A DNA stretch of 64,000 nt from Oenococcus sicerae (GTDB lineage Bacteria; Bacillota; Bacilli; Lactobacillales; Lactobacillaceae), in the NCBI RefSeq assembly GCF_004102045.2, contig NZ_CP029684.2, positions 1,550,001-1,614,000 on the forward strand, written 5' to 3'. Shown here in pieces: positions 8,524-18,219 of the stretch. Position 1 is the first letter of the stretch, and every line of letters begins with the position of its first letter. The notes below the pieces were generated by a model, which saw only the letters and a program-made list of their open reading frames with translations, did not search any database and was not told the DNA's origin. Both the position numbers and the translations under genes were made by a program.

Positions 8524-9528
8524 ATGACGAAACTTTGGAAGGGTTCTTATTTTGTCCAAAAAGACATTGACCAAATCAAAGATATTTTATCACAGCAGCA
8601 TATTGAGCTAGAACCCTATAAAGAGAAAACGGATCAGTTGATCCAACAAAATGGCAAAATGATCCGAGCGGAGATCACGGTCCTTTTTGGCCGCAATAGT
8701 TTAAAAAAACAAGCGAATCAAACTGTTGGTATTGAGAAGCTTCATAAGGCTGCAGCAGCGATCGAACTTTTGCATCTGGCTACCCTGGTTCACGATGATG
8801 TTGTAGACAATGCTAGCAAACGCCGCGGATTAACAACGCTGCAACATTTTTTCGGCAATAAAAATACAGTCTATTTAGGCGATCAGCTTTTCACGAAATA
8901 TTTTCAAATGGTTACCGATGTTGCACCATCAAAGGCTTTCATTGCTTACCATGCTGCTATGATGGAAAAAATTCTTGCTGGTGAATTAATGCAAGATACG
9001 CTTAAATTCCAAACTGAGGTCACTTTGCCTCAGTATTATGAAGCGATCAAAGGCAAAACGGCCGCCCTTTTTAGCCTCGCAGCTGTCACTGGTATCTGGG
9101 TTGAAAATAGTGATGAAAATTTTGAGGAGAAAAATCCAAATTTTCAGGCCGCTTTTAATTTCGGTTATCATCTGGGAATGGCCTTTCAAATGATCGATGA
9201 TCTGCAGGATATTAATCCAAATTCAAAAACAGATAAACCGAAATTCGAAGATATCAAAGATGGTATTTACACCTTGCCGATTATCTTAGCCTTGGAAAAT
9301 AATCATCTTTTTAAAGAGATGATCAGTACACAGGATATCAAGTCCGAGACAATTTATAAATATTTTATCAGCCATCCGGAGCTCTTACAAAGAAGCCAAA
9401 CTATTGCTAAGAACTTTTTAGATCAAGCACAGGCAGATCTTAGAAAATTCGCTGATGACTCAGAAATGACCGAATTAAACAAACTGATCGATAAAATTCA
9501 AAGCCTTTTAGATTCGGCCAATGTCTAA
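8524..9528 (+). CDS. hepT: Polyprenyl diphosphate synthase (respiratory quinone side chain)
   Basis: A 334-residue trans-prenyltransferase. The first aspartate-rich motif is LVHDDVVDNASKRRG (Asp91, 92, 95) and the second is MIDDLQDI near residue 225. It elongates farnesyl diphosphate to the chain used by MenA. The neighbouring, divergent menA supports the quinone role. No HepS-like small subunit is visible. The 3' end overlaps the converging cydC by 21 bases. A paralogue, dmkB, is at 39564-40541. Confidence 0.85.
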   Translation: MTKLWKGSYFVQKDIDQIKDILSQQHIELEPYKEKTDQLIQQNGKMIRAEITVLFGRNSLKKQANQTVGIEKLHKAAAAIELLHLATLVHDDVVDNASKRRGLTTLQHFFGNKNTVYLGDQLFTKYFQMVTDVAPSKAFIAYHAAMMEKILAGELMQDTLKFQTEVTLPQYYEAIKGKTAALFSLAAVTGIWVENSDENFEEKNPNFQAAFNFGYHLGMAFQMIDDLQDINPNSKTDKPKFEDIKDGIYTLPIILALENNHLFKEMISTQDIKSETIYKYFISHPELLQRSQTIAKNFLDQAQADLRKFADDSEMTELNKLIDKIQSLLDSANV

Positions 9529-11274
9529 ATCATATAGTCGGCGAAAACGCGGGTCATGGTCATAAAGCCATTGCGGTGTTCCCGACATGGAAGCTTTGCC
9601 TTTCTCTAAAAAGATAATTCTATCAACCTGTTCAAGTCCAGCTAAATGATGTGTGATCCAAAACATCGTTTTGTCTTTTTGTGTTTTGAAAATTGTTTGC
9701 ATCAGCTGACTTTCGGTCAAAGGATCCAGACCCACCGTTGGCTCATCTAGTAGCAAAATTGGTGCGTCTTTTAATAAAATACGTGCCAAAGCTAAACGCT
9801 GTCTTTGGCCGCCAGATAATAATGAACCATTTTCTTCAACGATCGTATCGACGCCTTTTGACAATTTTGAAACAAATTCTTGCAAACCAACCTGTGCCAA
9901 AACACGTTTCACATCATCATTACTTGCCCTTTCATTGCCAAGACGAACATTATTAAGAATTGTCGTGTTAAAAATAAAAGCAGACTGATTTAAGTAGCTA
10001 AACCAAGATGAACGCTGATTTTGTCTTTCGGAGATCGGTTGGCCATCAAAGCTGATCGTCCCCTGTTTCGCTGATAAATCACCGATCAAAAGTTGCAGCA
10101 GGGTCGTCTTTCCTTCTCCGCTGGGACCAAGAATGGCAATTTTTTCTTTTTTATGGACTCTTAATGAAAAATCAACCAGCAGAGCTTGTTCTTTAGGACC
10201 ATAGTTGAATGAAACGTGATCGAATGCGATTTGTTCGGGTAAAGCAACTTCTTGTTTTTGACTTGTTGCCACTGTTTTTATACTAGTACTCTGACTCAAA
10301 TCATTTAGTCTCTTCAAAGATACTGAATAAAGCGGTAATTCCAGCGCTGCCTGCGTAACTGGCAGAAAGCAATCCATTAGCGGGAAGAAAGCTAAAACAA
10401 CTGAGGCGGCATAATTTGCCATCATTTTGCTAGCAGTTAAGTTCGTTCCACTCCAACAAAGCAGAACAGTTGCAATCAGGCCAAATAGGAGCTGAATCAG
10501 CAAATTTCGATTTAATTCAAGTTGACGATTTTTATCTTTTATCTTCGCCGCTTGACTATCAAACTGACTATTGTAATCAGTGAAATCTTGTTCTCTATGA
10601 GCGATCTTCCAATCTCGTAAACCAAAAAAAGCTTCAGTTGAATGTTCATACTGCTTTTGTGTTAAGTTTTTTTGCCTGCTATAGCGAGAATAAGCCGCCG
10701 GTAAAGCCAGAATCGGAATCAAGAAAATAATCGTCGATAAAAGCAGGAATAGTGCAACTGCTAAATAAAGATTACTGATGCCCACAAAAATCATAAGCAA
10801 AAAGAACACGAGATAAGCAACAATGATCGGAAAAATAGTCCGCAGATAAAAGTTTTCCAGGTGATCTAAGTCGTCGGCTAATAAGTCCAATAAGTCGCCA
10901 GTCCGAAAATGCCGAGACAAAAACGATCCATCTCTCTCCAATGTTTTGTAAAGTTTGCCGCGTAATGCTGAAGTTGTTTTTAAAACCCAATTGTGGCTCT
11001 TGAGACGCTCAATATATTTGAAAACTGGTCGGCCAATGCCAAAAGCACGTGTCAAAACAACCGGGACATAAACTAAAAAAAGATTGTAAGGATGCCTAGC
11101 ACAACTGCTTATCAAGTATCCAGAAACGAACATTAAAGCTGAACCGCAAAAAAAAGTTAAAAAACCTAAAAAGAAAATCAGAAACAGACTAGCTCGATTT
11201 TTTTTTAAAAAAGGCATAAACCATTGATCATGCTTCAGGAAACGATAAGCGTTTTTAATCATTTTTAGATTCAT
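9508..11274 (-). CDS. cydC: Heterodimeric ABC exporter subunit CydC
   Basis: A 588-residue ABC half-transporter: six membrane helices in the first 330 residues, then an ATPase with Walker A GPSGEGKTTLL, signature LSGGQRQRLALAR and Walker B ILLLDEPTVGLD. CydDC is needed to assemble cytochrome bd. I start it at the ATG at 11274 (MNLKMIKNAYRF), which has AAAGG upstream and overlaps the end of cydD by 20 bases; the frame is open to 11331. It is the last gene of the ndh-cydABDC operon. Confidence 0.92.
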   Translation of the reverse strand: MNLKMIKNAYRFLKHDQWFMPFLKKNRASLFLIFFLGFLTFFCGSALMFVSGYLISSCARHPYNLFLVYVPVVLTRAFGIGRPVFKYIERLKSHNWVLKTTSALRGKLYKTLERDGSFLSRHFRTGDLLDLLADDLDHLENFYLRTIFPIIVAYLVFFLLMIFVGISNLYLAVALFLLLSTIIFLIPILALPAAYSRYSRQKNLTQKQYEHSTEAFFGLRDWKIAHREQDFTDYNSQFDSQAAKIKDKNRQLELNRNLLIQLLFGLIATVLLCWSGTNLTASKMMANYAASVVLAFFPLMDCFLPVTQAALELPLYSVSLKRLNDLSQSTSIKTVATSQKQEVALPEQIAFDHVSFNYGPKEQALLVDFSLRVHKKEKIAILGPSGEGKTTLLQLLIGDLSAKQGTISFDGQPISERQNQRSSWFSYLNQSAFIFNTTILNNVRLGNERASNDDVKRVLAQVGLQEFVSKLSKGVDTIVEENGSLLSGGQRQRLALARILLKDAPILLLDEPTVGLDPLTESQLMQTIFKTQKDKTMFWITHHLAGLEQVDRIIFLEKGKASMSGTPQWLYDHDPRFRRLYDLDIGRI

Positions 11275-13009
11275 GTAATTGCCTTTCACTTGCCATTTTA
11301 GCCAACAACTTTGAAAACTCGCCATCGGCATTTTTCAAATCAGTCAGGCTTCCCTGTTCAACAAGCCGGCCATCCTTCAAAACAAGGATCCAATCCATTT
11401 GCTCAAGCCAATGAAGTCTATGAGTCGCAAAAATAACTAAATGGTCTTTCATCAAAGGCTGTATAGTCTGTTTTAAAGCATATTCGCTTTCAATATCCAA
11501 GTGAGCCGTAGGTTCGTCAAACAGCAAAATTTTTCGCTTTTGATCCAGCAAAGTTCTGGCAAGTGCAATGCGTTGCATTTGACCACCGCTAATGCCTCTT
11601 TGAGCTTCACCGATCCTTGTATTCAAACCATCAGGCAATTGATCCAAAAAATTTGTCAAGCCGACTCTTTCAGAAATTTTTTTGATCTCTGCCAGAGAAC
11701 TTTCTGGTCGATAAAAAGCAATATTTTCAGCGATCGACGCTGAAAATATGTAAGGATCCTGCGGGATATAACCGATCTGACGCTGCCAAGCATGTGCATT
11801 TAAGCCATTAATTCTCTGACCATTCAATATAAAGGATGGATTTTCAGATGAATCAGCTTGCAAAAAACCAGCCAATAAATTTAGTAAAGTTGTCTTCCCT
11901 GAACCAGAACTACCGATAATTCCGATCTTTGAAAAGGCAGTCAGCTTGAAATTGACGTTCGTTAAAGCTTTATTTGCAGCGTTTTCATAAGTAAAATTTA
12001 AATTTTTAATGGTCAAACTAGTATGATCCGACCAAATAAAATCGTTCATTTCAGCTACAACAGGGGCTGGTTTGGCCAATAGCACAAAGATCCGGTGCAA
12101 GGCATTTTTACCGTTTAAATTCGCGTGATAATCCTCACCAAATTGTCTAAGAGGCAGGAAATAATCCGGCGAAATAATCAAAACTGAAAGTGCAGCGGTT
12201 AAGGCAACCTTACCGTTAATTAGCGCAATTCCAAGCATGACTGCCTCGATCGCGATCGACAAAGTTGTAAAAAAATCCAAAGCAAAAGAAGATGTGAAAG
12301 CAACGCGTAAAACACGCATGGTTTTTCTTCGATAATTTTCACTGACAGAAACAACACTTCGACCATATCGCTGACTAACACCCAGCATTTTCAAAGTTTC
12401 CAAGCCTCTGATCGAGTCAACAAAATGATTATTTAATAATTCAAAACCCGTATACTGCTGGTCTGATTTTTTTTGAGCGGCAATTCCTAATATGGCCATG
12501 AAAAAAATAATTAATGGAAAGACCAGAAACAAGATCAGTCCACTGAACCAGTTTTCATAAATAACATAAATCAAAATTATCCAAGGAATGACAAACATAT
12601 CAGAGCTGCGGCTCAAGATATTTTGTAAGTAGGTTTTGACTTGATCGATACCTTCATAATCAAGTGTGAGCAAGCTACCGCTTCCTTTTTCATTCAGCAG
12701 ATCAGGGCCCTGCTCATATAATTTTTGATCGATCATTTTCTTTAGTGTGCTAGTTTGCGTTGAAGAAAAACGGTTGGTGACTTGATCACGAAAATAGTTG
12801 ATCAATTGTCGAGATGTAAAGGCAAACAAAAAAAACAGCACAGATAAAAACCATGCTGAACTATTTCTTTGCAGCCAAATTTTGACCAAGGCATCAGTCA
12901 AAAAAACAGTTTGAATAATACTCAAAATTCCAGAAATGAGTGAAACAAATATGAGTTGCAAAAAAACCTGACGAACTCCCTGCAATTTAAAAATTTGTTT
13001 GTCTATCAT
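11255..13009 (-). CDS. cydD: Heterodimeric ABC exporter subunit CydD
   Basis: A 584-residue ABC half-transporter with six N-terminal membrane helices and a C-terminal ATPase: Walker A GSSGSGKTTLL, signature ISGGQMQRIALAR, Walker B ILLFDEPTAHLD. It pairs with CydC for cytochrome bd maturation. It follows cydB by 24 bases in the same direction. Confidence 0.92.
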   Translation of the reverse strand: MIDKQIFKLQGVRQVFLQLIFVSLISGILSIIQTVFLTDALVKIWLQRNSSAWFLSVLFFLFAFTSRQLINYFRDQVTNRFSSTQTSTLKKMIDQKLYEQGPDLLNEKGSGSLLTLDYEGIDQVKTYLQNILSRSSDMFVIPWIILIYVIYENWFSGLILFLVFPLIIFFMAILGIAAQKKSDQQYTGFELLNNHFVDSIRGLETLKMLGVSQRYGRSVVSVSENYRRKTMRVLRVAFTSSFALDFFTTLSIAIEAVMLGIALINGKVALTAALSVLIISPDYFLPLRQFGEDYHANLNGKNALHRIFVLLAKPAPVVAEMNDFIWSDHTSLTIKNLNFTYENAANKALTNVNFKLTAFSKIGIIGSSGSGKTTLLNLLAGFLQADSSENPSFILNGQRINGLNAHAWQRQIGYIPQDPYIFSASIAENIAFYRPESSLAEIKKISERVGLTNFLDQLPDGLNTRIGEAQRGISGGQMQRIALARTLLDQKRKILLFDEPTAHLDIESEYALKQTIQPLMKDHLVIFATHRLHWLEQMDWILVLKDGRLVEQGSLTDLKNADGEFSKLLAKMASERQLHESKND

Positions 13010-13033
13010 CCAAAAACCTGAAATCTAGTTATT

Positions 13034-14035
13034 TTACTTAATATCAACGAATTTTTTCCTTTGAATCCAGTAACTCCAAGCCGAGTAGATCAGAACTATC
13101 GGCAGCAATACAGCCAAAACGCCAGTCATGATCTCAAGCGTCAAAGATGATGCGGATGCCGTGCTGATCAAAAGATCGTGTTTGCCATTATTTGAAACCA
13201 TGACGCGGGGGAAAATACCATTAAAAATAAAGGCAATAACAAGAATCAAACTCAAACCGCTGGCTGAAAATGCGTAAGCATTGTGACCATAATGAATCGC
13301 AAGATGACCTAAAAGTGTAGCCAAAACGAGTAATATCACAATGAATAAACTTGTCATTAAATGTTTTGTGAAAAAGTCAGTCTGAAAAATAGCTAGCAAG
13401 GCGAAAATAACCAAAACAGGATAAACCAGCCAATAAAGTTTATCAGCCATGTTGATCGCTCGATTATGCAGACTGTTTTTGGTCTTCAAACTAATGAAAT
13501 GCAAACCATGGATCAGTGATAAATAGGCTACTGCCAGTCCACCAACCACTGAAAGCCAATTAACGACGACGAAAAATCCAGCCCAAACATTACCTTGTGC
13601 ATCCATTGGTACACCTTGCATCATGCTCGTCAGCAGCATACCCAAAAGAAAAGGCGCTGAGACGGAACCAATGAAATTAGTCCATAACCATAAAGAACGT
13701 TGAAAAGCATTTTGCGCATGAGCTGTAAATTCAAAAGAAACACCGCGGAAAATCAAAGCGATCAAGGTTAAGAAGAGCAGAATATAATAACCAGAAAATA
13801 AACTTGCGTACCAAAGCGGAAACGACGCGAACATGGCGCCACCAGCCGTGATCAGCCAAACTTCATTGCCGTCCCAGTGCGGTGCGATCGATCTAAGAAT
13901 CGTTTGTCGTTCAGAATCATTATTAGCTAAAAGACGCGTTGCCATGCCAGCACCAAAATCAAAGCCTTCAAAGAAGAGAAAACCAGCAAATAGAACGGCA
14001 ATCACAACGAACCAAAGAATCTGTAAGATAGTCAT
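13034..14035 (-). CDS. cydB: Cytochrome bd oxidase subunit II
   Basis: A 333-residue membrane protein with about eight or nine helices and the CydB N-terminal signature FFEGFDFGAGM, then HWDGNEVWLITAGGA. It is the second subunit of the quinol-oxidising, oxygen-reducing bd oxidase. The ATG at 14035 overlaps the cydA stop and has an ideal AGGAGG site inside cydA. Confidence 0.95.
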   Translation of the reverse strand: MTILQILWFVVIAVLFAGFLFFEGFDFGAGMATRLLANNDSERQTILRSIAPHWDGNEVWLITAGGAMFASFPLWYASLFSGYYILLFLTLIALIFRGVSFEFTAHAQNAFQRSLWLWTNFIGSVSAPFLLGMLLTSMMQGVPMDAQGNVWAGFFVVVNWLSVVGGLAVAYLSLIHGLHFISLKTKNSLHNRAINMADKLYWLVYPVLVIFALLAIFQTDFFTKHLMTSLFIVILLVLATLLGHLAIHYGHNAYAFSASGLSLILVIAFIFNGIFPRVMVSNNGKHDLLISTASASSLTLEIMTGVLAVLLPIVLIYSAWSYWIQRKKFVDIK

Positions 14036-15480
14036 TTGTTAAATACCTCCTGATCCAGGGGATCGACCGCTGAATCATCGTCGTATATTTCTGTTTTCTC
14101 TAAATGATCAGGGCCATCTTTTAAGGTCTTTCTTGCATAATAGAACATAAAAGCACCTAAAGCAGCAAATAATAAGAAGTACACGATATTTGTAAACAAT
14201 AGGCCACCTACCGTTGATGTCGGTGAAACTGCATCTGCAATCGTTTGCAAGCCGTAAACGACCCATGGATAACGGCCCAATTCAGTGATCAGCCAGCCGC
14301 AACTATTGACAATGAATGGCAAAAAGGTCGTCAATGCCAATACCCAAAGCAGCCATTTTTTTTCGAGTAACGTGTTTTTCTTTTTGCGACTGAAGAATAA
14401 GCCTAGTACACAGACTAAAGCAATCAATGAACCACCGCCAGCCATAATACGGAAACTCCAAAAAAGTGTTTTAACTGGTACATAATAATTCATATTTTTA
14501 CCAAATTTCTTATCGTATTTAGCATGTAATTCTTTATTAACTTTAGTCATTCCAGTCACAGAACCGGAAAGCTTATGATAAGAAAGCAGTGACAATAGAT
14601 AAGGAACTTCGATCGACTGATCCACTTTCTCATTTTTTGTATCAATCAAAGCAACAGCCTGCCAAGACGCTGGACTAGTAGTGTTTTTATAAATACCTTC
14701 GGTAGCAGCAAACTTCATTGGCTGGTCTTTAATAATATAACGTGTTTGCAAATCACCGGCTGCAATCGTAGCTACAGCGAATATTAGACCGACGATCAGG
14801 CCTAAACGCAAAGATTTTAAATGAAATTCATGATTTTGTTTCCAAATCAAGCCAAAAGCGGACATGCCTGCAACGACCATTGCAGCTGTGGTAAAGGCAC
14901 CAAAAATAACATGCGGAAATTGATACCAAAGCTGTTCATTGCTGATGACCGACCAAAAATCAGTCAATTTCACATGACCGGTCTTTGTATTGATCATAAA
15001 ACCGGTCGGGTGCTGCATAAAACTATTGGCTGCTAAGATCCACAGCGCAGATAGAGCTGATCCCAACCAAGTTAGCCACATAAAAATGGCATGAACGGCT
15101 GGCTTAAAACGATCCCAAGTAAACATCCAAACACCGAGCATCGTTGACTCCAAAAAGAATGCCAGCAAAGCTTCAATTGCGAGTGGCGCGCCAAAGATAT
15201 CACCCATGAAACGCGAATAATTAGACCAATTCATACCAAACTGAAATTCTTGAATGATACCAGTAACAACACCTACTGCAAAGCTTAAGAGAAAAATTTT
15301 GCTCCAAAACTTAGTCATTTTTAAATAAACTGGATTTTTCGTCTTCACATAAATCGTCTCCATGATCGCAACCATGAGGCCAAAGCCAATTGATAAAGGC
15401 ACATAAAGAAAATGAAAGAGTGTCGTCATTGCGAATTGAAAACGAGAAAGTGAAATAACGTTCATTGCTAATGTAATCAT
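14032..15480 (-). CDS. cydA: Cytochrome bd oxidase subunit I
   Basis: A 482-residue membrane subunit that carries the haems and the quinol site. Signatures include SRFQFAMTTLFHFLYVPLSIG at the N terminus, FGMNWSNYSRFMGDIFGAPLA, and GRYPWVVYGLQTIADAVSPT near the C terminus. Lactic acid bacteria usually cannot make haem, so activity may need external haem; that is general knowledge, not shown here. The ATG at 15480 has AGGG about 9 bases upstream. Confidence 0.95.
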   Translation of the reverse strand: MITLAMNVISLSRFQFAMTTLFHFLYVPLSIGFGLMVAIMETIYVKTKNPVYLKMTKFWSKIFLLSFAVGVVTGIIQEFQFGMNWSNYSRFMGDIFGAPLAIEALLAFFLESTMLGVWMFTWDRFKPAVHAIFMWLTWLGSALSALWILAANSFMQHPTGFMINTKTGHVKLTDFWSVISNEQLWYQFPHVIFGAFTTAAMVVAGMSAFGLIWKQNHEFHLKSLRLGLIVGLIFAVATIAAGDLQTRYIIKDQPMKFAATEGIYKNTTSPASWQAVALIDTKNEKVDQSIEVPYLLSLLSYHKLSGSVTGMTKVNKELHAKYDKKFGKNMNYYVPVKTLFWSFRIMAGGGSLIALVCVLGLFFSRKKKNTLLEKKWLLWVLALTTFLPFIVNSCGWLITELGRYPWVVYGLQTIADAVSPTSTVGGLLFTNIVYFLLFAALGAFMFYYARKTLKDGPDHLEKTEIYDDDSAVDPLDQEVFNK

Positions 15481-15512
15481 AATTTACGCCCTATCTTCCC
15501 TCTTAACTCAAT

Positions 15513-16685
15513 TTACTTGCTGCTAAGCATCGTTGTAAAATTCGACAGTTCCAAAACGGAACGATCATTGACGATCCGTTTTAATGGTGCTGCCAAATGT
15601 CCCTTGACTTTCCAGTGGCCCATCATTGATAATTCAGCAACGCCATTACTAGGGCCTAAAGAGCAAACCGTTCCCAAGCTCTTATAGCTAAAAGACTTCG
15701 TAGCTTGTCCCTTTAATTTAGCAATAATATTTTCAGCAGCTGCATCGGCTTGCGCGATAGAAATTTGTCCAGTAGTCGGATAAGGACGGCCGCTAGGACC
15801 AGGAACAGCTGAAACATCACCAATCACAAATTCATTGGGATCGTCTGGTGATGATAAATCAGTATTTACAAGCAAACGATTCCTTTTTTGGTCATACCCA
15901 GACTCAGCCATGACGTGACTGCCTTTAACACCGACAGTCCATATAATCGTATTAGCTTCATAAACCTTATCGTCACTAATCACACTATTTTTTGTCAACT
16001 CTGTGATTTTGGTCGCGGTGTAAAGCTCAACACCATGAGATTTTAAATAATTAACTGCATATTCAGCCAAATGGTCATCCAACATCGGCAGTACTTTAGA
16101 GCCTGCTTCGATGCAGTAAATTTTGATCTTATCTTTTGGCAAATCGAAACGCTTGATTAATTCCGGAAGCCGATGAACTAATTCGCCTAAATATTCAATT
16201 GAAGTAAAACCAGCCCCGCACACAATAATATGCAGATCATTTTCATCTTGGCTGCTGGCATATCTGGCTAAAGTATCTTCTAAATGTTTCTTGGCTATCA
16301 GCGCTGATTTGACATCTACGATCGCCAAGCCGAATTCTTCTGCCCCTTTGATACCGAATGTTTCTGACTCAAATCCTAAGGCGTTGACCAAAAAGTCATA
16401 AGAAACTGCCTCACTATTTTTAAGTACCACTTTTTTATGGCTGCGATCAATCTTTGTGACTTCGTCCTGAATGAATTTGATTTTCGGACTAATAATATCA
16501 CGGATCTTAAAAGTAATATCATTTGGATTTTTCGTGCCCACTGCCACTTCATGGAGCTGGGTAGATTCATAATGATAGTCATTTTTATTGATCAAAATGA
16601 TTTCAGCTTCTGCTTTTAAATTGACCAGTTCTTTTGCAGCTCTTAAGCCGGCATATCCAGCGCCTAATACGACAATTCGTTTCAT
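15513..16685 (-). CDS. ndh: Type II NADH dehydrogenase (respiratory)
   Basis: A 390-residue single-subunit flavoprotein. The FAD-binding GxGxxG is MKRIVVLGAGYAGL at the N terminus; the NADH-binding one is IIVCGAGFTSIEYLGEL near residue 155. FVIGDVSAV is the FAD C-terminal motif. I chose the ATG at 16685 (GGAG 9 bases upstream) over ATG 16700. It leads the cydABDC operon, so it should feed electrons from NADH into menaquinone for the bd oxidase. It lacks the long membrane C terminus of the EET-type Ndh2 at 36655. Confidence 0.88.
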   Translation of the reverse strand: MKRIVVLGAGYAGLRAAKELVNLKAEAEIILINKNDYHYESTQLHEVAVGTKNPNDITFKIRDIISPKIKFIQDEVTKIDRSHKKVVLKNSEAVSYDFLVNALGFESETFGIKGAEEFGLAIVDVKSALIAKKHLEDTLARYASSQDENDLHIIVCGAGFTSIEYLGELVHRLPELIKRFDLPKDKIKIYCIEAGSKVLPMLDDHLAEYAVNYLKSHGVELYTATKITELTKNSVISDDKVYEANTIIWTVGVKGSHVMAESGYDQKRNRLLVNTDLSSPDDPNEFVIGDVSAVPGPSGRPYPTTGQISIAQADAAAENIIAKLKGQATKSFSYKSLGTVCSLGPSNGVAELSMMGHWKVKGHLAAPLKRIVNDRSVLELSNFTTMLSSK

Positions 16686-16772
16686 CGAATAATTCTCCAT
16701 AACCTTACATTCCCTATCACTTTTCAATGTTATCACAATGCAATTCTTATATATCGCTTCTAAAAAAAATTA

Positions 16773-16787
16773 TTTAACCGCTTTCAA
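16773..16787 (-). promoter_or_regulatory. cre-like site upstream of ndh-cydABDC
   Basis: On the minus strand the 15 bases read TTGAAAGCGGTTAAA, which matches the Gram-positive cre consensus WTGNAANCGNWNNCW at 14 of 15 positions. This suggests CcpA control of respiration. The promoter boxes around it are not clear to me. Confidence 0.45.
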
Positions 16788-16884
16788 ACATAACAATACA
16801 TTTTTTAATATAATAAAATGTTTATAAAATTGAGTAACTATTCAAAGATCTCTTATAAAAAATTGATCCAGTTGTAACTGATCG

Positions 16885-16937
16885 TTTGACACTTAAACAG
16901 TCAAAAATGTTACAATTATTTCATATCATTGTGATAT
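16885..16937 (+). promoter_or_regulatory. Promoter and two dyads ahead of the RHH/NfeD-like gene
   Basis: TTGACA (16886-16891) and TACAAT (16911-16916) are 19 bases apart. The -35 box lies in an inverted repeat TTTGAC/GTCAAA (16885-16905). A second, ATATCA-TTG-TGATAT (16923-16937), sits just after the expected transcription start. Both could be operators for the DNA-binding protein encoded next. Confidence 0.4.
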
Positions 16938-16966
16938 CAAAAAGATATAAATGATGGTGGAGTTTA

Positions 16967-17311
16967 ATGATGAGTGAAAAAAAATCAGGCAATATTGCTT
17001 TGAGAATTGATCCAGAATTACATGAAAAAATTACCCGTTTAGCTGCTGCTGACAATCGGAGCGTTAATTCTTACATTACGAAAATTCTCGAAAATGATGT
17101 CAAAGAAAATTCATTTGAAGATCGCCAATTTGTTGGCACGATGATACCCGGCAAAAAAATCAACGATAAAAATGGTCTCGTTGATGTTTCGGGTATTTAC
17201 TATCGCTATCTAATTGAAGAAAATCAAAAAGTTGATAAAACAGCAAATTACGTCATTCTTGGTGCCACTGGCAATGTCTTAACACTAAGAAAATTAGAGA
17301 TGGCCAATTAG
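16967..17311 (+). CDS. Ribbon-helix-helix domain fused to an NfeD-like OB fold
   Basis: A 114-residue protein in two parts. Residues 5-45 (NIALRIDPELHEKITRLAA, then RSVNSYITKIL) match the ribbon-helix-helix DNA-binding domain of HicB/Arc-type proteins. Residues 52-112 have the spacing of an NfeD C-terminal OB fold: FVGTMIP, NGLVDVSGIYYRYLI, VDKTANYVILGATGNVLTLRKL. The second assignment is pattern reading and less certain. The SPFH gene follows 9 bases later, the usual partner of NfeD proteins, which supports it. ATG 16967 has GGTGGAG upstream. It is not a toxin-antitoxin antitoxin in any evident way, as no toxin gene is adjacent. Confidence 0.65.
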   Translation: MMSEKKSGNIALRIDPELHEKITRLAAADNRSVNSYITKILENDVKENSFEDRQFVGTMIPGKKINDKNGLVDVSGIYYRYLIEENQKVDKTANYVILGATGNVLTLRKLEMAN

Positions 17312-17320
17312 GAGAGAAAT

Positions 17321-18145
17321 ATGTTATTTTTTAAAATAGTTCCGCAAAACAATAAAGGACTAGTTGAAACGCTAGGCAAATACCGTAAAAGTGTCGATCC
17401 AGGAATCCACTTTTATACCCCTTTTATTCAAGGGATCAAACGAGTTAATTTGGCAATGAATCCTTTAAAATTACCAAATTATTCTGTTATCACGAAAGAT
17501 AACGCCGATGTCTCGGCCAGTGTCACTTTAAATTATCACGTGACTGATGCAGTGAAATACGAATATGAAAATACCGATTCAGTCGAGTCGATGGCTCAAC
17601 TGGTTCGTGGGCATTTGCGTGATATTATTGGTCGTCTGGACTTAAATGAAGCATTGGGTGCGACGGCACGAATTAATCAAGAATTGGCTACGGCAATTGG
17701 TGATTTGACGAACACATACGGTATCAATGTCGATCGAATCAATATTGATGAGTTGACACCATCTCGTGCCATTCAAGAAGCTATGGACAAACAGTTGACA
17801 GCTGATCGTGAACGTGTGGCCACGATCGCCCAAGCCGAAGGCGAAGCTATGTCGATCCAATTAACAACTAAAGCAAAAAATGATGCGATCATGGCAACAG
17901 CTAAAGCTGAGGCCGATGCTACAAAGACACGTGCAGATGCCGAAAAATATCGAATCGATACAGTCCAAAATGGTCTCAAAGAGGCTGACGATAAATATTT
18001 CCAAAATCAGAGTATCAATGCCTTTTCCGACCTAGCTAAATCGGATACAAACACAATTGTCGTATCAAATGACCAAATCGGAACATTCGGGCAATTACCA
18101 GTAGTTGGCAAATTATTAGCAAAAGGTGCTAAAACAACAAAATAA
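17321..18145 (+). CDS. SPFH/band 7 (stomatin-like) protein
   Basis: A 274-residue SPFH-domain protein (residues about 5-170; VETLGKYRKSVDPGIHFYTPF, then a long Ala/Glu-rich coiled coil such as AEGEAMSIQLTTKAKNDAIM). Such proteins build membrane scaffolds or microdomains. Unusually, the N terminus (MLFFKIVPQ) lacks the hydrophobic anchor most bacterial members have, so it may sit on the membrane peripherally. A GAGAG site lies 7 bases before the ATG. It is in an operon with the RHH/NfeD-like gene and ends at a strong terminator. Confidence 0.88.
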   Translation: MLFFKIVPQNNKGLVETLGKYRKSVDPGIHFYTPFIQGIKRVNLAMNPLKLPNYSVITKDNADVSASVTLNYHVTDAVKYEYENTDSVESMAQLVRGHLRDIIGRLDLNEALGATARINQELATAIGDLTNTYGINVDRINIDELTPSRAIQEAMDKQLTADRERVATIAQAEGEAMSIQLTTKAKNDAIMATAKAEADATKTRADAEKYRIDTVQNGLKEADDKYFQNQSINAFSDLAKSDTNTIVVSNDQIGTFGQLPVVGKLLAKGAKTTK

Positions 18146-18148
18146 AAC

Positions 18149-18178
18149 AAAAACCAGTACTGTAAAGTACTGGTTTTT
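18149..18178 (+). terminator. Rho-independent terminator after the SPFH gene
   Basis: AAAACCAGTAC and GTACTGGTTTT flank the loop TGTAAA. It is A-rich before and T-rich after, so it can work in both directions, also closing the converging pepV operon. Confidence 0.9.
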
Positions 18179-18219
18179 AAATAGCTTGAACAATATTGGA
18201 TGAATCGTCATTATTTTGT

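Noticed and set aside
16967-17311. HicB-type antitoxin of a toxin-antitoxin pair
   Set aside because: Only the N-terminal ribbon-helix-helix fits; there is no toxin gene next to it, and the C-terminal part and SPFH neighbour point elsewhere.
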